A stretch of DNA of 56,204 nt from NCBI RefSeq assembly GCF_018919165.1, contig NZ_JAHLQM010000016.1, forward strand, positions 1-56,204, in the 5' to 3' direction. The notes below the pieces were generated by a model that worked only from the letters and a program-made list of their open reading frames with translations, ran no database searches and was not told the DNA's origin. The translations under genes and the position numbers were made by a program. Positions 24,584 to 34,112 of the stretch are shown here, piece by piece (positions within the stretch are counted from its first letter, which is position 1; the number at the start of each line of letters is the position of its first letter). Origin of the DNA: Amphibacillus sp. MSJ-3. GTDB lineage: Bacteria; Bacillota; Bacilli; Bacillales; Amphibacillaceae.

Positions 24584-25645
24584 ATGAGTAAATTAGAAAA
24601 GTTAAGAGAAGCTATTGCTGAACAAGGATTAGATGCCTTAATTATTACAAATCCATATAATCGTCGGTATATTAGTGGATTTACTGGCACAGCGGGCCAA
24701 GTTTTATTGACTCAAGATGATCAAGTATTCATTACTGACTTTCGTTACATAGAGCAAGCTAATAAACAAGCTGTCGGATTTGAAATCGTTGAGCATAAAC
24801 AATCGATAATTAAGGAACTCGCTGAGCAGATAAAAAAACGGAAGTTAATTAAAGTAGGCTTTGAACAAGATGATTTAACCTATTCTGTTTACAAGCAATA
24901 TTCTGATGCGATTGATGCAACGTTAGTACCAACATCGGGAATTGTTGAAGAGATTCGTATGATAAAAACGGAAGAAGAGCTAGCTATTATGTATAAAGCA
25001 GCTGAAATTTCTGATTTAGCTTACGATCATATTTTAAAGACTGTTGTGCCAGGTATGACTGAAATTGATATATCAAATGAATTAGAATTTGAAATGAGAA
25101 AGCATGGAGCGACATCTTCAAGCTTCGATATCATTGTTGCTTCTGGCCATCGTTCGGCATTACCACATGGTGTTGCAACAGAAAAGAAAATTCAAGCTGG
25201 AGAACTGGTTACTTTGGATTTTGGTGCGCTTTATCAAGGCTATTGCTCTGATATTACCCGAACATTTGCCGTTGGACAAATTTCTGATCAGCTAGAAGAA
25301 ATTTATAATATTGTTCTAGAGGCACACTTAAGAGGATTAGCAGAAATTAAACCAGGGATGACTGGAAAAGAAGCCGATGCTTTTTCAAGAGACTATATTA
25401 AGGAAAAAGGATATGGAGACTATTTTGGTCATGGTACTGGTCACGGATTGGGATTAGAGGTTCATGAACAGCCAAGGTTATCACCAGTAGGAGCGATTGT
25501 TTTGAAAGAGAATATGGTTGTAACTGTTGAACCGGGTATTTATGTTCCTAACCTTGGAGGCTGTCGAATTGAAGATGACCTTGTCATTACAAGTGATGGA
25601 AATAAAAGTTTAAATAAAGCACCCAAAGAGCTTATTATCGTATAA
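24584..25645 (+). CDS. yqhT: M24 Xaa-Pro peptidase YqhT
   Basis: A 353-aa cytoplasmic proline peptidase that cleaves at X-Pro bonds. An N-terminal creatinase-like domain (LITNPYNRRYISGFTGTAGQVLLT) precedes the pita-bread M24 domain. Metal ligands are visible in LDFGALYQGYCSDITRTF (two Asp), HGTGHGLGLEVHE (His), TVEPGIYV (Glu) and GCRIEDDLVIT (Glu). ATG 24584 is preferred to TTG 24581. A TGGTACACT extended -10 lies near 24530. It precedes efp, its usual partner in Bacillus. Confidence 0.93.
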   Translation: MSKLEKLREAIAEQGLDALIITNPYNRRYISGFTGTAGQVLLTQDDQVFITDFRYIEQANKQAVGFEIVEHKQSIIKELAEQIKKRKLIKVGFEQDDLTYSVYKQYSDAIDATLVPTSGIVEEIRMIKTEEELAIMYKAAEISDLAYDHILKTVVPGMTEIDISNELEFEMRKHGATSSSFDIIVASGHRSALPHGVATEKKIQAGELVTLDFGALYQGYCSDITRTFAVGQISDQLEEIYNIVLEAHLRGLAEIKPGMTGKEADAFSRDYIKEKGYGDYFGHGTGHGLGLEVHEQPRLSPVGAIVLKENMVVTVEPGIYVPNLGGCRIEDDLVITSDGNKSLNKAPKELIIV

Positions 25646-25779
25646 ATATAAAGTCTATTTATAAGATCTAAGTGGTTATTTTCAAAGATTTAATAGATTA
25701 GCATGAATTTTTTGAATTAGATAAAATAGTAAACAAGTAAATTTTTGTTTAGAAAAAAAGGTTTCAGGGAGGATTAGCT

Positions 25780-26337
25780 ATGATTTCAGTAAATGATTTT
25801 AAAACAGGTTTAACGATTGAAGTTGATAATAGTATTTGGCAAGTTGTTGAGTTCCAACATGTTAAGCCGGGAAAAGGTGCAGCATTTGTTCGTTCGAAAT
25901 TAAAGAACTTAAGAACTGGTCATATGCAGGATAAAACTTTTCGTGCAGGAGAAAAAGTAGCAAGAGCTCATATTGAGAATCAGAAGATGCAGTATTTATA
26001 TGCATCTGGTGATATGTATACATTTATGAATATGGAGACATTCGAACAGATTGAATTAAGCGCGAGCCAAATAGAATATGAAATTAATTTCCTAAAAGAA
26101 AACATGGAGGTTAATGTTATTTCATATCAAGGTGAAACAGTAGGTGTAAATTTACCTAAAAACGTAGAATTAACAGTTGTTGAAGCTGATCCGGGTGTTA
26201 AAGGGAATACTGTAAGTGGTGGATCGAAATCTGCAGTATTGGAAACAGGTTTAACTGTACAAGTCCCAATGTTTATCAATGAAGGAGATAAACTTGTGAT
26301 TAGTACAAGCGATGGGAAATATGTTTCACGTGTGTAA
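25780..26337 (+). CDS. efp: Translation elongation factor P
   Basis: Relieves ribosome stalling at polyproline stretches. The 185-aa protein has three beta-barrel domains. The modified loop [18 protein letters not shown] carries the Lys (in PGKGAA) that is 5-aminopentanolylated in B. subtilis. The C-terminal signature [23 protein letters not shown] is complete. GGGAGG precedes ATG 25780. A very strong terminator follows. Confidence 0.97.
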   Translation: MISVNDFKTGLTIEVDNSIWQVVEFQHVKPGKGAAFVRSKLKNLRTGHMQDKTFRAGEKVARAHIENQKMQYLYASGDMYTFMNMETFEQIELSASQIEYEINFLKENMEVNVISYQGETVGVNLPKNVELTVVEADPGVKGNTVSGGSKSAVLETGLTVQVPMFINEGDKLVISTSDGKYVSRV

Positions 26338-26380
26338 ATGATCGAGCATAATAAGACTGGGAGATAACTAGTCCTAAATA

Positions 26381-26429
26381 ATAAAAACGGTCATGTTTAT
26401 CTTTTTGCGATAAACATGACCGTTTTTAT
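26381..26429 (+). terminator. Terminator of efp
   Basis: A perfect 21-bp stem (26381-26401 with 26409-26429; core AAAACGGTCATGTTTATC) with a seven-base loop, flanked by A and T runs so it can act on both strands. Confidence 0.93.
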
Positions 26430-26476
26430 CTTCTTTTTTTTGGTCTATCTTGGTTAGATTTGTTGGTAGTGGGAGT

Positions 26477-26700
26477 CTATTGTTTCAATTTTATTGCTAA
26501 TAATGCAAATCCTAATTCATTATTTACGTTGGTTTTTCTTCCACGGCCATATGTGTAATCCCTAAAAAGCCCCTCAGAAATCTGAAAACGGCTTTAACAT
26601 CTAGCCTTCGTTTCCCATAGCTTTCACCTGTTTCTTCATTTGAAGGCTTTCCTCTAATATATGCTCTTTTCTACTCTTCATTAAAAAACAACTTTCTATT
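26477..26700 (-). pseudogene. Degraded IS1182-type transposase, C-terminal remnant
   Basis: Read on the minus strand, one frame gives RAYIRGKPSNEETGESYGKR followed by RLDVKAVFRFLRGFLG. After a frame change the sequence continues YTYGRGRKTNVNNELGFALL and AIKLKQ, ending at a stop (26477-26479). The Y-GKRR-DV-VF and NE-GFALLA patterns are the C-terminal signature of IS1182-family transposases. A stop codon and at least one frameshift show that it is dead. The N-terminal DDE part is missing. No second end is recognisable. Confidence 0.75.
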
Positions 26701-26844
26701 TTTCCCTTGAGCAGCTTTTGGGGATAAAGATTGTAATGGCCAACCAGTACTTAAGCATAGAAATAGGACTGGGATTGATCATTAATAACGCTCTACCTCA
26801 TCTTTAATCAAGTAAGGCTATGAATGATTATTAAAACTAGATTG

Positions 26845-26872
26845 TCATAATCAATTTTGTCTTTCATATATT
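26845..26872 (+). promoter_or_regulatory. Candidate sigma-E promoter of the spoIIIA operon
   Basis: TCATAAT (26845-26851), 13-base spacer, CATATATT (26865-26872). Each half has one mismatch to the mother-cell sigma-E consensus (KMATATT, CATACAHT). It lies 40 bases before spoIIIAA, which in B. subtilis is sigma-E controlled. Confidence 0.6.
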
Positions 26873-26911
26873 AGAAATAATCATAAACAAAGCTAAAGCG
26901 AGGTCTAGCTA

Positions 26912-27880
26912 ATGATCAACGATATCATCACCCTATTCCCGGACAAGCACCAGCAATATCTATTGTCTACACTTTCACAGAATTGGGACGAATTGGAGGA
27001 AATACGTGTGAGGATTGATCGTCCTCTTGAACTTGTTTTAAAAACTAAATTCCTTATTTTAGACAAGTTAATCCTAACTGCAGCTGATGGTCAATATATC
27101 TTAAATAAACTAAGTGATTTTTCTCGTTATAAATTTGAGGAAGAATTAAGAAAAGGTTATATAACAATTGCTGGTGGCCATCGGGTTGGTATTGTCGGTA
27201 GAACTGTTTTGGAAAGTGGATCAATAAAACAAATCCAGGCGATCTCATCTTATAATATAAGAATTGCAAGAGAGAAAATAGGTGTAGCTAATGCTATTAT
27301 TAAATTTTTACTTAGGGGAAATAATTATGCCAACACATTGATTATTGGTCCGCCACAATCAGGTAAAACAACCCTTCTTAGAGATCTAGCACGCTTAATA
27401 GGAACAGGTTGGGGACAAGTTCCAGCGATTAAAGTAGGAATTATTGATGAGCGATCAGAAATTGCAGGATCAAAAGGAGGTATTCCTCATTATAATGTGG
27501 GCTTACGTACGGATATTTTAGATAGTTGTCCTAAAAGCGAAGGAATGATTTTAATGATTCGTTCGATGTCACCTGAAATGTTAATTGTTGATGAAATTGG
27601 ATCAAGGCATGATATATCTGCAATTCAAGAAGCAATTCGTTCAGGAGTGAATTTAATATGTTCATTACACAGTGATAGTTACAAATCAACAAAAAAGAGA
27701 CGACAATTTGCCCAGTTAATTGAAGAACAATACTTCGAACGATATCTCGTATTAGATCGTAATAAAAGAATAACTGTTCTAAATCAAGAGGGTAGAGAGA
27801 TCAGTATGAATCGGGGGATGTATGATGAATTGGATTGGGGCAATTCTCTTAATGACAGCCACCTCCTTAATCGGATGTGA
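26912..27880 (+). CDS. spoIIIAA: Stage III sporulation protein AA (ATPase)
   Basis: Secretion-type ATPase thought to drive assembly or function of the SpoIIIA-SpoIIQ channel between mother cell and forespore. The 322-aa protein has Walker A IIGPPQSGKTTLLRD, KVGIIDERSEIAGSKGGIPHYNVGLRTDILDSCPKSEGM, Walker B MLIVDEIGSRHD, and SLHSDSYKS. It starts the eight-gene operon. GCGAGGT precedes ATG 26912. It overlaps spoIIIAB by 56 bases. Confidence 0.96.
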   Translation: MINDIITLFPDKHQQYLLSTLSQNWDELEEIRVRIDRPLELVLKTKFLILDKLILTAADGQYILNKLSDFSRYKFEEELRKGYITIAGGHRVGIVGRTVLESGSIKQIQAISSYNIRIAREKIGVANAIIKFLLRGNNYANTLIIGPPQSGKTTLLRDLARLIGTGWGQVPAIKVGIIDERSEIAGSKGGIPHYNVGLRTDILDSCPKSEGMILMIRSMSPEMLIVDEIGSRHDISAIQEAIRSGVNLICSLHSDSYKSTKKRRQFAQLIEEQYFERYLVLDRNKRITVLNQEGREISMNRGMYDELDWGNSLNDSHLLNRM

Positions 27881-28334
27881 AAAAGCATCCCGACTAAAGA
27901 AACGACCGGAGCAACTTTTACAATTAAAAGCAACTCTTCAAATGATGGAAGCCGAAATTGTCTATAGTCAATATTCAATTGCTGATATTTGTTTGCACAT
28001 CGCCGATCAAACCCAGGCACCACTCAAACGCTTTTTTCATTCTGTTGCTACAGAATTAAATCAAAATGATAGTTTAGCTTTATTATGGGCTGAGCAAGTG
28101 GATCAATTATCTTATAAATCAGCATTAGAAATAGATGAATTGAATATTATGAAACAATTTGGCAATACCTTAGGCCAATTTGATTTATCACAACAACAGA
28201 AGCAAATTCAATTAACAATCGTTCATTTAGATCGGTTGTTAGTCGAGGCGCAAAATAATTGTACAGTTTTTAGTAAAGTATACCGTGGTTTAGGAGTGTT
28301 ATCGGGTATTTTAATCGTACTTATTCTGATCTAG
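27825..28334 (+). CDS. spoIIIAB: Stage III sporulation protein AB
   Basis: A 169-aa membrane protein resembling type II secretion F-domain proteins. It has an N-terminal helix (IGAILLMTATSLIGCEKA), the ERPEQL-like KKRPEQLLQLKATLQMMEAEI segment, and a C-terminal helix. Part of the mother-cell channel complex. ATG 27825 lies seven bases after GGGGGA inside spoIIIAA; ATG 27822 is also possible. Translation is probably coupled. Confidence 0.93.
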   Translation: MNWIGAILLMTATSLIGCEKASRLKKRPEQLLQLKATLQMMEAEIVYSQYSIADICLHIADQTQAPLKRFFHSVATELNQNDSLALLWAEQVDQLSYKSALEIDELNIMKQFGNTLGQFDLSQQQKQIQLTIVHLDRLLVEAQNNCTVFSKVYRGLGVLSGILIVLILI

Positions 28335-28350
28335 AAAGGAGCAAATTAAA

Positions 28351-28557
28351 ATGCAACAAGATGCTTCAATCATTTTTCAGATTGCAGGAATCGGAATCGT
28401 TGTGGCAATGATCCATACGATATTAAAACAAATGGGGAAAGAGGAATATGCGCAGTTTATCACTCTTGTGGGATTCATCATTGTTCTGATGATGGTCATT
28501 GATAGTATTGATGATCTCTTTCAGCAAATAAAATCAGTCTTTTTGTTTCAAGGATAG
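28351..28557 (+). CDS. spoIIIAC: Stage III sporulation protein AC
   Basis: A 68-aa protein with two membrane helices, IIFQIAGIGIVVAMIHTIL and FITLVGFIIVLMMVIDSI, joined by KQMGKEEYAQ. This is the full family length. Component of the SpoIIIA channel in the mother-cell membrane. AAAGGAG precedes ATG 28351. Confidence 0.95.
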   Translation: MQQDASIIFQIAGIGIVVAMIHTILKQMGKEEYAQFITLVGFIIVLMMVIDSIDDLFQQIKSVFLFQG

Positions 28558-28561
28558 AAAA

Positions 28562-28951
28562 ATGCCGATCGCTCAAATCATCCTAATTGGCATCAGTGCA
28601 ACTTTACTTATAACACTACTGAAACCCTATCAACCAACAATTGCATTTGTTCTTCTAATTTTAACAACAGTCTTTTTGTTTTATTTCATCCTTATGCCAC
28701 TAGGAGAGATGATCAATTTACTTCGGTCTCTTGGCGATCGATTCCGACTTGATTTTATTTATTTAGAAACGATCTTTCAAATCATTGGGATTTCATATTT
28801 AACAGAGTTAGGTGCTCAATTAACAAAGGATGCTGGTTTGAATTCTATCGCAAGTAAAATTGAATTAGTTGGCAAAGTCTCGATTCTCTTTGTCTCCCTT
28901 CCTATTCTTATGGCTATTATTGAAACAATTATCCACCTAATTCCTTATTAA
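28562..28951 (+). CDS. spoIIIAD: Stage III sporulation protein AD
   Basis: A 129-aa polytopic protein with about three membrane helices. The conserved segment FIYLETIFQIIGISYLTELGAQLTKDAGLNSIASKIELVGK is complete. Channel component. It starts four bases after the spoIIIAC stop, with AAGGATAG as ribosome site. Confidence 0.95.
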   Translation: MPIAQIILIGISATLLITLLKPYQPTIAFVLLILTTVFLFYFILMPLGEMINLLRSLGDRFRLDFIYLETIFQIIGISYLTELGAQLTKDAGLNSIASKIELVGKVSILFVSLPILMAIIETIIHLIPY

Positions 28952-28973
28952 TCGGATTTGTCAGGAGGCTATC

Positions 28974-30155
28974 ATGTATGACTCCATAAAATGCTTTTTA
29001 ATCATGTTCCTTATTTTCTTTGCCTTTCAACTTGAAACGCATGCAAAAACAATTGAAGTAGAAGGGGAAGAGCATTCAACCAGCAATTTACTAGAACAAA
29101 TAGATGTAAATGAATTGGAAGGTTATTGGTCTGAAATTCAAAATGATTATCGTCATTATTTACCAGATATTGATAAAATAACTGTCAAAGATCTGATTAC
29201 AAATGGTCAGCAATTATCCCTATTTGATTGGATTCAGTCTTTTATTGGTATGGTTGGTCATGAATTAATTTTAAATGGTAAATTGCTAGGTCAATTGATT
29301 GTTATTGCAATAATTTCAGCATTGATAAAGAATATTCAGTCCTCATTTCAATCAGAATCAGTTACTGTTGTAGCTAACTTTGTTCTAATGATTTTATTGA
29401 CTACCTTAGCGCTTCAAAGTTTTACAGTTATTAGTCAATTGATCACAACAACCATTAGCCAAATGCATAGCTTTATTATTGCACTACTTCCTTTGTTACT
29501 TGGTTTAATGGCTAGCTTAGGTGGGGTAATTTCTTCAGCATTTTTTCATCCGATCATTATATCTTTTCTTTATCTTATTGTGGGATTGACAGATAAAGTT
29601 TTTGTTAATTTTATCTTTTTATCACTCATCCTTCACCTAGTCAGCCATATGAATAAAACCTTTCAGCTTACTAAACTAGGTGATTTATTACGGCAATTTA
29701 GTATGGCGCTTATGTTTATTTGTTTGACTATCTTTTTAACCGTTCTATCCACAAAAGGGGCTGTCACTGCAATACAAGATGGACTAACTGTTAAAACAGC
29801 TAAATTTGTTACAAGTAATTTTGTCCCTGTTGTGGGGCGGATGTTTTCAGAAGCAAGTGATACCATATTTGCGACAACACAAGTTTTAAAAAATGGTCTG
29901 GGATTATTTGGCCTAATCTTTTTATTTTTAATAGTTGGCTTTCCAATTATAAAAGTAGCAGTTGTTGGTTCCTTATATAGGCTTGCTGCAGCTATTCTCC
30001 AACCAATTGGGGATGAGCAGGTTGTCAAAAGTATCACTGTTATTTCCGACCATATATTTTACTTACTTGCTATATTACTTGTCGTTTCCTTTATGTTTTT
30101 AATGACGATTGTAATCCTACTTGTTGCTAGTAATTTAACGTTGATGATTCGATAG
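28974..30155 (+). CDS. spoIIIAE: Stage III sporulation protein AE
   Basis: A 393-aa protein with a signal peptide (residues ~6-24, ending near THA), a short extracytoplasmic region, and a polytopic membrane part with about seven to eight helices from ~residue 100. It is the largest membrane subunit of the channel and resembles a secretion-system export gate. GGAGGCT precedes ATG 28974. Confidence 0.95.
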   Translation: MYDSIKCFLIMFLIFFAFQLETHAKTIEVEGEEHSTSNLLEQIDVNELEGYWSEIQNDYRHYLPDIDKITVKDLITNGQQLSLFDWIQSFIGMVGHELILNGKLLGQLIVIAIISALIKNIQSSFQSESVTVVANFVLMILLTTLALQSFTVISQLITTTISQMHSFIIALLPLLLGLMASLGGVISSAFFHPIIISFLYLIVGLTDKVFVNFIFLSLILHLVSHMNKTFQLTKLGDLLRQFSMALMFICLTIFLTVLSTKGAVTAIQDGLTVKTAKFVTSNFVPVVGRMFSEASDTIFATTQVLKNGLGLFGLIFLFLIVGFPIIKVAVVGSLYRLAAAILQPIGDEQVVKSITVISDHIFYLLAILLVVSFMFLMTIVILLVASNLTLMIR

Positions 30156-30167
30156 GGGGATTCTCAA

Positions 30168-30776
30168 TTGAGTTTATTAACAAATTTGATTAATCAAATG
30201 ATCATTCTAGTGATGATTATGATGATCACAACAATGATCTTACCTGATCATAAAATGAAAAAGTATGCTCAATTCAGTTTGTCCTTAATTTTTATTTTAT
30301 TTTTCATTCAGCCGATTACACAGTTGTTTAATCTTAATCTTGTTGATGAATCTAGTAAAATAAAGGATTCTATTCTTGGCGATTCTGCGATTCAGGAAGT
30401 AGAAGATGCAGTTAATTTGCAAAAAAGTGAAATAGAAGACTCCAATCGTGCATATGTTATAGATGAGTTGACCAATCAATTAAAAGAGGAAATGGAGGTA
30501 GAGTTTAAGCAAGTTTTCGATTATCATCTTGATAATATCGAGATCATTCCAGAACATAGTGAGAAAATTGATTTTGAAACAATGAGTTTTCATTTTCGAA
30601 TTACAGAAGCTAATGATAATATTTCTGAGGTTGATCCAGTCACAATTAATACCAAACGTAATTTTGATCAGAAAGCATTAGATTTTGAAGCTTGTCAACA
30701 GGATATGATCAATTGGTTTAGTGAAAAGTTAGAAATTGATCAATCTCAAGTGAAACTAACTTGGGAGGGGGGCTAG
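30168..30776 (+). CDS. spoIIIAF: Stage III sporulation protein AF
   Basis: A 202-aa protein with two N-terminal membrane helices (~residues 7-25 and 36-54) and a C-terminal ring-building-motif-like domain facing the intermembrane space. The start TTG 30168 follows GGGGG at the end of spoIIIAE. The C-terminal WFSEKLEIDQSQVKLTWEGG is typical of the family. Confidence 0.93.
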   Translation: MSLLTNLINQMIILVMIMMITTMILPDHKMKKYAQFSLSLIFILFFIQPITQLFNLNLVDESSKIKDSILGDSAIQEVEDAVNLQKSEIEDSNRAYVIDELTNQLKEEMEVEFKQVFDYHLDNIEIIPEHSEKIDFETMSFHFRITEANDNISEVDPVTINTKRNFDQKALDFEACQQDMINWFSEKLEIDQSQVKLTWEGG

Positions 30777-30778
30777 TA

Positions 30779-31417
30779 TTGGACAATCCGTTGAAAAAGG
30801 TATTTGATTGGTTAAAAAATCTTCAATCCAATCGAAAATTGACTAAATCCAATTATTTAATCATTTTAGCTTGTCTGGGCATCATTCTCTTAATTGTCAG
30901 CCAGTTGTTTTCATCACCTGATCAAACTGTAATGGATGATGGAAAGCAATACACAACGGAAGCTGAAAAGAATGTATCTTCAACCAATAAAAATGAGATT
31001 GATCCACTCTCGGAATTAGAACAAACTTACCAAGCTGATTTGTCTGCAATGCTTGAGAAAATTTCAGGTATTTCGGAAGTTGAAGTGATGGTTAATTTAG
31101 ATGCAACAGGTGAGAAGGTTTATGAAAAAAATTTGATTGTTGGAACTCAAACAACAGTAGAATCTGATCAAGGTGGTGGTACAAGAAATATAGATGATTT
31201 AACCGAAGAGCAACAAGTTGTCATTATAAGGCAAGGTGATCAAGAGGTCCCATTAATTGTTCAAAGTAAAAAACCCACAGTTAGGGGAGTTCTTGTAGTA
31301 GCGAACGGTGTGGAACAGATTAAGCTTAAACAATGGGCGACAGAAGCAGTTTCACGGGTTTTGAATGTCCCTCCTCATCGAATATCTATTATGCCAAGAA
31401 GCAAAGGAGAGAGTTAG
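30779..31417 (+). CDS. spoIIIAG: Stage III sporulation protein AG
   Basis: A 212-aa protein with one membrane helix (~residues 20-40) and an extracytoplasmic ring-building domain that forms the large SpoIIIAG ring in B. subtilis. LEQTYQADLSAMLEKISGISEVEVMVNLDATGEKVYEKN and VRGVLVVANGVEQIKLKQWATEAVSRVLNVPPHRI are conserved. TTG 30779 follows GGAGGGGG and begins two bases after the spoIIIAF stop. The upstream in-frame TTG at 30761 lies within spoIIIAF. Confidence 0.93.
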   Translation: MDNPLKKVFDWLKNLQSNRKLTKSNYLIILACLGIILLIVSQLFSSPDQTVMDDGKQYTTEAEKNVSSTNKNEIDPLSELEQTYQADLSAMLEKISGISEVEVMVNLDATGEKVYEKNLIVGTQTTVESDQGGGTRNIDDLTEEQQVVIIRQGDQEVPLIVQSKKPTVRGVLVVANGVEQIKLKQWATEAVSRVLNVPPHRISIMPRSKGES

Positions 31418-31418
31418 A

Positions 31419-32033
31419 ATGTTAAAAAAACAAACAGTGTGGTTATTGACGCTATTAAGTTTAATGATTGTTTTAAGTGTATATTATATGAATTCACCAG
31501 ATGCAGATGACTTTTCATTTATCTTCCAGGAAGAAATCGATGGTGAAGCTGAATTAGCATCGAATGATTCGCTCGAAAAGGAAGACGATCTTACACTGAG
31601 TTCAGATGACAATGAGATTGAAGATGATGAACTTGATAATGATATAGGAGACAGCGGGATTTCATCAGTGAGCTCAGATGAAGAGCTATTTACAACGATC
31701 CGTATGGAACTAGCTCAAGCAAGAAGTAGCCAGATCGAACAATTAGAATCTGTTGTTGCTTCAAGTACTGCAACGAGTGAAGAAAAAAATAAAGCATTTG
31801 AGGAAATGAAAAAAATAGATCAGTTATCAACGAAAGAGTTAATCGTCGAAGAAAGTTTAAAAGCGGAATACGATTATCCTGATGTTCTTGTTCGTACAAC
31901 GGATGACAATGTGATTGTGACAATTAAAACAGATTCATTATCTGAAAAAGAAGCTAATCAAATTATGCGAACGGTTTATGATGAATTTGGTTCAATGCAA
32001 GTTCAAGTGAAATTCCAGCCATCTAATACTTAA
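31419..32033 (+). CDS. spoIIIAH: Stage III sporulation protein AH
   Basis: A 204-aa bitopic protein whose YscJ/FliF-like C-terminal domain binds SpoIIQ across the intermembrane space. An N-terminal helix (~residues 6-24) is followed by an acidic linker (to ~105) and the ring domain DVLVRTTDDNVIVTIKTDSLSEKEANQIMRTVYDEF. The linker is long and strongly acidic. ATG 31419 follows GGAGAG. Last gene of the operon. Confidence 0.94.
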   Translation: MLKKQTVWLLTLLSLMIVLSVYYMNSPDADDFSFIFQEEIDGEAELASNDSLEKEDDLTLSSDDNEIEDDELDNDIGDSGISSVSSDEELFTTIRMELAQARSSQIEQLESVVASSTATSEEKNKAFEEMKKIDQLSTKELIVEESLKAEYDYPDVLVRTTDDNVIVTIKTDSLSEKEANQIMRTVYDEFGSMQVQVKFQPSNT

Positions 32034-32059
32034 TTGGGGATAATAACTGGTCTTAACGG

Positions 32060-32092
32060 GTAATCACAATTACTTTGTGATTACTTTTTTTA
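32060..32092 (+). terminator. Terminator of the spoIIIA operon
   Basis: GTAATCACA (32060-32068) pairs with TGTGATTAC (32076-32084), followed by six T residues. Confidence 0.9.
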
Positions 32093-32212
32093 TTGCTGTT
32101 AAAAGAACAGTTGCAGTTTTAATGATCTTTTAATAGAATATTAAGAGAAATAGTTAGTACCTGTTATTAATAATTAGTATATATTTATCAAATTGAAACA
32201 AGAGGTGGTTAA

Positions 32213-32689
32213 ATGTTAACGATTGATGAAATTAAAGATTTAATTAACACGCTAGATGAATCTTCTATAAATGAATTTGTATATCAAAAAGATGGTGAAA
32301 AATTAAAGCTTAGCAAACAAAATGATCGATCAAATGTGGGCGTATCAAATAATCAATTAAAGAATGAAACACAAGTGGTTAAAGAACAATCAATTGAACG
32401 ATCAGTTACTATAGACGATAATAATGATGAACCAAAAGATAAGAGATATGATTATACAATCACCTCACCTATGGTTGGGACATTTTATTTATCTTCTTCA
32501 CCCGACAGCGATCCCTATGTTTCTGTTGGTGAGCCAATTACTAAAGATACGACTGTCTGTATGGTCGAAGCAATGAAACTATTCAATGAAATCGAAGCGG
32601 AAGTTGATGGAATTATAGTGGAGATATTGGCTGAGAACGGGGAGCTTGTCGAGTATGGACAACCCCTATTTGGAGTTAAGCGAAACTAA
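32213..32689 (+). CDS. accB: Biotin carboxyl carrier protein of acetyl-CoA carboxylase
   Basis: Carries the carboxylated biotin between biotin carboxylase and the carboxyltransferase in malonyl-CoA synthesis. The 158-aa protein has an N-terminal helix, a flexible linker (~residues 40-80), and the biotinyl domain with [17 protein letters not shown]; the Lys is the biotinylation site. The [16 protein letters not shown] thumb region is present. GAGGTGG precedes ATG 32213. accB-accC form an operon. Confidence 0.96.
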   Translation: MLTIDEIKDLINTLDESSINEFVYQKDGEKLKLSKQNDRSNVGVSNNQLKNETQVVKEQSIERSVTIDDNNDEPKDKRYDYTITSPMVGTFYLSSSPDSDPYVSVGEPITKDTTVCMVEAMKLFNEIEAEVDGIIVEILAENGELVEYGQPLFGVKRN

Positions 32690-32702
32690 GGGGGAGGTTC
32701 AT

Positions 32703-34067
32703 ATGTTAAAAAAAATCTTAATCGCTAACCGTGGGGAAATTGCTGTTCGAATTATAAGGGCTTGTAAAGAACTTGGTATTCAAACAGTAGCCATTTATTC
32801 AGAAGCAGATGCGGACGCACTTCATGTCCAGTTAGCCGATGAAGCATATTGTATTGGACCTGCAAATAGCAAAGATAGTTATTTAAATTTCACATCGATA
32901 ATGAGTGTGGCAAATTTAACTGAAGTAGATGGTATCCATCCAGGTTATGGTTTTCTAGCTGAAAATGCTGACTTTGCAGAAATATGTAGTAAATGTCATA
33001 TCACTTTTATCGGTCCTAGTGTTTATGCTATTCAAAAGATGGGAACAAAAGATATAGCTCGACAAACAATGAAATCTGCAGGTGTTCCAATTGTCCCTGG
33101 CTCTAATGGTGTAATCACATCTGATGAAGAGGCCCTAAGTTTAGCTAATGAAATTGGTTATCCAGTTATTGTTAAAGCGACAGCGGGTGGCGGTGGAAAA
33201 GGGATCCGCGTTGTCCGTAAAGAAGCCGATTTATTAAATGCAATTCGCGTGACACAACAGGAGGCGGGAACTGCATTTGGAAATCCAGATGTTTATCTTG
33301 AAAAATATATAGAGGATTTTTCGCATGTTGAAATACAAATACTAGCAGATAACTATGGAAATGTGATACACTTAGGAGAGAGAGACTGCACTGTCCAACG
33401 ACGTTTACAAAAACTCATTGAAGAAACACCTTCTCCAGCAATTAATGAAACGATTCGTAGGCAAATGGGAGCAGCTGCTGTTAAGGCGGCTAAAGCTGTC
33501 AACTATTCTGGGGCTGGAACAATTGAATTTATCTTTGATAAAAAAACAAAAGCTTTTTATTTTATGGAAATGAATACACGAATTCAAGTAGAACATCCAG
33601 TGACTGAAATGGTTACAGGAATCGACTTAATTCAAGAACAGATTAAAATTGCGAGTGGTAAACCCCTAGAGGTCAATCAAGATGCGATACAAATGAATGG
33701 TTGGGCTATTGAATGTCGTATTAATGCTGAGAACCCATTTCGTGATTTCATCCCAAATCCAGGGCAAATCGGGCTATATTTACCACCTGGAGGATTAGGG
33801 ATAAGGATTGATTCCGCTGTTTACTCTGGCTATAAAATTCCATCATACTATGATTCGATGATTGCAAAGTTAATTGCTTATGGAGAAACTAGGGAAGAAG
33901 CAATTAGTCGAATGAAGCGAGCTTTAAGTGAATTTTTTATTGAGGGTATACCGACAACGATTCCATTTCATCAAAAGGTGATGGAACATCCTGTGTTTTT
34001 ATCTGGGGATTTTAATACGAAATTTCTTGAACTATACCCCATTCTAGAAACTGAGTTAGACGAATAG
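32703..34067 (+). CDS. accC: Biotin carboxylase of acetyl-CoA carboxylase
   Basis: ATP-dependent carboxylation of biotin on AccB. The 454-aa protein has the N-terminal ILIANRGEIAVRIIRACKELGI, the ATP-grasp glycine loop KATAGGGGKGIRVV, HVEIQILADNYGNVIHLGERDCTVQRRLQKLIEE, and MEMNTRIQVEHPVTEMVTGIDL with the catalytic Arg and Glu. ATG 32703 follows GGGGAGG; the frame open upstream overlaps accB and is not used. Confidence 0.97.
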   Translation: MLKKILIANRGEIAVRIIRACKELGIQTVAIYSEADADALHVQLADEAYCIGPANSKDSYLNFTSIMSVANLTEVDGIHPGYGFLAENADFAEICSKCHITFIGPSVYAIQKMGTKDIARQTMKSAGVPIVPGSNGVITSDEEALSLANEIGYPVIVKATAGGGGKGIRVVRKEADLLNAIRVTQQEAGTAFGNPDVYLEKYIEDFSHVEIQILADNYGNVIHLGERDCTVQRRLQKLIEETPSPAINETIRRQMGAAAVKAAKAVNYSGAGTIEFIFDKKTKAFYFMEMNTRIQVEHPVTEMVTGIDLIQEQIKIASGKPLEVNQDAIQMNGWAIECRINAENPFRDFIPNPGQIGLYLPPGGLGIRIDSAVYSGYKIPSYYDSMIAKLIAYGETREEAISRMKRALSEFFIEGIPTTIPFHQKVMEHPVFLSGDFNTKFLELYPILETELDE

Positions 34068-34112
34068 GGACGATTGAGCAGTTTAGATTAACTCTAAAGG
34101 AGTGGATCAATT

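Noticed and set aside
26381-26429. Perfect 21-bp inverted repeat after efp as a mobile element end
   Set aside because: It is better explained as a strong terminator: A and T runs flank a short loop directly after efp.
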